A program made the position numbers and the translations under genes. Under the pieces are notes generated by a model. It ran no database searches, was not told the origin of the DNA, and was given only the letters and a program-made list of their open reading frames with translations. A stretch of DNA of 64,000 nucleotides from Planctomycetota bacterium (lineage in GTDB: Bacteria > Planctomycetota > UBA1135 > GCA-002686595), in the NCBI GenBank assembly GCA_016712565.1, contig JADJQU010000005.1, forward strand, positions 186,001 through 250,000, given 5' to 3'. Each line of letters opens with the position of its first letter. Position 1 is the first letter of the stretch. Shown here piece by piece: positions 61,753-64,000 of the stretch.

Positions 61753-63858
61753 ATGTCGAACCGCGCACGCTCGTTGTTCCTTTCCGTTCTCGCACTTTCC
61801 GCCCTGGCCGGGCGTGCCCCCGCCGACGAGGGCATGTGGCTGTTCAACAAGCCGCCGGTCGAGGTGCTCAAGAAGAAGTACGGCTTCGAGCCCAGCGCGG
61901 CCTGGCTGGAGCACCTGCAGAAGTCCTGCGTGCGCTTCTCCACCGGCGGCTCGGGTTCGATCGTCTCCGCCGACGGGCTGGTGATGACCAACCACCACGT
62001 GGGCTCGGACGTGCTGCAGCAATTCTCCACCAAGGAGCACGACCTGTTGCTCGACGGCTTCTACGCCGCCACGCCCGACAAGGAACTGCCCTGCGACGAC
62101 CTGTACCTGGACTGCCTGTGGTCGATCGAGGACGTCACCGCGCGCGTCATGGGCGCCGGCAAGGAGTCGATGAGTCCGGCCGAGAAGAGCGCGGCGCGCC
62201 GCTCGGAGATGTCCGCGATCGAGAAGGAGTCCTTGGCCGCCACCGGCCTGAAGAGCGAGATCGTGACGCTCTACCAGGGCGGCCGGTACCACCTCTATCG
62301 CTACAAGACCTACACCGACGTCAAGCTGGTGATGGCGCCCGAGAAGCAGAGCGCGTTCTACGGCGGCGATCCCGACAACTTCGAGTACCCGCGCTACTGC
62401 CTGGACATGTGCTTCTTCCGTATCTACGAGAACGGGAAGGCCCTGCGCCCCGAGCACTTCCTGCGCTGGTCGAAGCAGGGGGTGGCGGACCAGGATCTGG
62501 TGTTCGTGGCCGGCCACCCGGGCACCACCGAGCGGCTCAAGACCGTGGATGACCTGCGTTGGGTGCGCGACAACGTGCTGCCCCTGGCGCTGCAGCGCCT
62601 GTGGCGCCGCGAGGTCCAGATGCAGACCTTCGCCGGCCGCAGCGCGGAGAACGCGCGCCTGGTGGAGACCGACCTGTTCAGCGTGCAGAACAGCCGCAAG
62701 GCTCGCACGGGCACGCTCGAGGGGCTCCTGGACCCGCGGGTCATGGGAGCCAAGATCGCGGCCGAACGGGACCTGCGGGCGGCCGTCGAGGCCGATCCCG
62801 CGCTCAAGGCCAAGGCCGCCGGGGCCTGGGAGCGACTCTCCGCGTCCAGGACCACGGCCAAGTCGATCTACCCGCGCTTCCTGGCCCTGGGGGGCAGCGG
62901 CATGAACATGGGGTCGCGCACCTTCGCCATCGCCAAGGACCTGGTGCGGCTGGCCGCCGAGCGCGACGTGGCCGACGGCAAGCGCCTGCGCGAGTACCGC
63001 GACAGCGCGCGCAAGACGCTCGAGATCGGGCTCTACTCGCCCGCGCCCGTGGACCGCGGCATGGAAATCGACGCCCTGGCCAGCGCCCTCTCGCGCATGG
63101 CCGAGGCCCTGGGCGGCGAGGATCCCACGGTGCTCGTGTCCCTGGGCGGCAAGTCCCCGCGCGCCCGGGCCGAGGAACTGGTGCTGGGCACCCAGCTGAT
63201 CGACGTGGCCGTGCGCAAGCGCCTGGCCGAGGGCGGCGCCGCGGCGATCGCGGCCTCGACCGATCCGCTGATCCGGCTGGTCCGCGATCTCGATCCCGAG
63301 GCCCGTGCGTTGCGCAAGCGCTGGGAGGACGAGGTCGACAGCGTCGAGCGCGAGTGCTACGCCCAGATCGCCGATGCGCGCTTCGCCGTGCTGGGCGACA
63401 AGACCTACCCCGACGCCACGTTCACGCTGCGGCTCTCCTTCGGCCAGGTGCTGGGCTACGACGAGAACGGGGCACGCGTGCCGGCCACGACCCGCATCGG
63501 CGGGATTTTCGAGCGCTCCGCCGAGCGCAAGAACGTCCCCCCGTTCGAGCTGCCGGAGAAGTGGGTCAAGGCCAAGTCCGCCCTGGACGCCTCGACGCCG
63601 TTCAACTTCGTTTCCACCTGCGACATCATCGGCGGCAACTCGGGCTCGCCCGTGGTGGACCGGGCCGGCGACGTGGTGGGCCTGATCTTCGACGGCAACA
63701 TCCAGAGCCTGATCGGCGGGATCGCCTACACCGAGGAGCAGGCGCGCGCCGTGTCGGTGGACAGCCGCGCCATGATCGAAACCCTGCGCAAGGTCTACGG
63801 GGCGGGGAAGCTCGCCGACGAGCTGCAGGCGGCGCCGGCGCCCCAGTCGGGCAACTGA
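61753..63858 (+). CDS. S46 family dipeptidyl-peptidase (DPP7-like)
   Basis: 701 residues. Signal peptide SLFLSVLALSALAGRAPA-D, then the chymotrypsin-like double barrel: GSGSIVSADGLVMTNHHVG (catalytic His about 81-82), FYGGDPDNFEYPRY (Asp about 206-208) and GGNSGSPVVD (Ser632). A helical domain between them caps the active site and binds the substrate N-terminus. After the serine the sequence reads LIFDGN; Gly in this FD(G/R) position is found in DPP7-type enzymes with hydrophobic preference, Arg in DPP11-type acid-specific ones. It would release dipeptides from the N-terminus of peptides in the periplasm. The start at 61753 follows GGTGAGCCC. Confidence 0.92.
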   Translation: MSNRARSLFLSVLALSALAGRAPADEGMWLFNKPPVEVLKKKYGFEPSAAWLEHLQKSCVRFSTGGSGSIVSADGLVMTNHHVGSDVLQQFSTKEHDLLLDGFYAATPDKELPCDDLYLDCLWSIEDVTARVMGAGKESMSPAEKSAARRSEMSAIEKESLAATGLKSEIVTLYQGGRYHLYRYKTYTDVKLVMAPEKQSAFYGGDPDNFEYPRYCLDMCFFRIYENGKALRPEHFLRWSKQGVADQDLVFVAGHPGTTERLKTVDDLRWVRDNVLPLALQRLWRREVQMQTFAGRSAENARLVETDLFSVQNSRKARTGTLEGLLDPRVMGAKIAAERDLRAAVEADPALKAKAAGAWERLSASRTTAKSIYPRFLALGGSGMNMGSRTFAIAKDLVRLAAERDVADGKRLREYRDSARKTLEIGLYSPAPVDRGMEIDALASALSRMAEALGGEDPTVLVSLGGKSPRARAEELVLGTQLIDVAVRKRLAEGGAAAIAASTDPLIRLVRDLDPEARALRKRWEDEVDSVERECYAQIADARFAVLGDKTYPDATFTLRLSFGQVLGYDENGARVPATTRIGGIFERSAERKNVPPFELPEKWVKAKSALDASTPFNFVSTCDIIGGNSGSPVVDRAGDVVGLIFDGNIQSLIGGIAYTEEQARAVSVDSRAMIETLRKVYGAGKLADELQAAPAPQSGN

Positions 63859-64000
63859 CCCGCTTCGCGCTTTGAATCCAGGCCCGGAGGGTCCCTCAGG
63901 ACCCGCCGGCCTCTGCGGGCCCCACCGGCCGCCGTGGATTTTCCCCGGGGGCCCGGCCCCGGGCCGCGGCCTCCGGGCCCGCAGTTGACCGCAGGCGCCC

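Overview
The window is very GC-rich (near 70% by eye), with short intergenic spacers. The gene set suggests a bacterium of the Planctomycetota (inferred, not proven). It has an exported HEAT-repeat protein, an NPCBM-domain protein, a Tat-exported Gfo/Idh/MocA oxidoreductase, a formylglycine-enzyme-like protein beside a sulfatase-fold enzyme, an S46 peptidase, a deoxyhypusine-synthase-like protein, a duplicated groEL, and an integron remnant whose integrase points the same way as its cassettes. That last arrangement is documented in planctomycetes and Treponema.

Layout. 1-8.4 kb: end of a di-heme cytochrome peroxidase, an ABC exporter pair, a ferritin-like protein, a lipid-A-kinase-like protein, and two overlapping exported zinc-peptidase genes. 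8.4-12.4 kb: a 1023-residue beta-sandwich repeat protein and a HAD phosphatase. 12.4-18.1 kb (minus strand): a protein-folding cluster groEL-groEL-dnaJ-grpE-fmdB, preceded by a divergent region with two matching palindromes. 18.6-21.1 kb: an NPCBM protein convergent with a diguanylate cyclase. 21.3-24.8 kb: the translation cluster rpsB-tsf-pyrH-frr. 25.0-30.7 kb: two tRNA-Lys genes, a membrane protein, aminopeptidase P, Trm112, an EboE-like protein and tRNA-Glu. 30.8-43.2 kb: FGE-like protein, sulfatase-like enzyme, ApbE, Gfo/Idh, CutC, XerC, an ATP-grasp protein, DUF2203, a transporter and PabB.

43.4 to about 53.2 kb is the accessory region. It starts with a catalytically dead C-terminal fragment of an integron integrase. 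Single-gene units follow, some separated by attC-like sites. Two of these sites are convincing (GTTAGGT and GTTAGGC cores); three are degenerate. Cargo includes a TIR-like/winged-helix protein, DUF2806, a small HAD-like protein, DUF2306, a CPVC thioredoxin divergent from an HxlR regulator, two VOC proteins, a GNAT acetyltransferase and DUF2200. Early cassettes are visibly lower in GC than the flanks.

53.5-64 kb returns to ordinary chromosome: HEAT-repeat protein, two exported proteins of unknown function, xseA, a glycosyltransferase, a protein with two PARP-type zinc fingers in tandem with a deoxyhypusine-synthase-like gene, an RmlC-like cupin and an S46 dipeptidyl-peptidase. The last 142 bases hold nothing recognisable.

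Many otherwise intact genes carry single-base frameshifts, mostly in short homopolymers (near 4593, 5032, 12100, 12778, 33104, 34212, 35075, 39669, 40040, 40513 and 52584, plus several in 44-46.6 kb). This looks like residual sequencing indels rather than wholesale gene decay, so such genes are annotated over their full span with the break stated.
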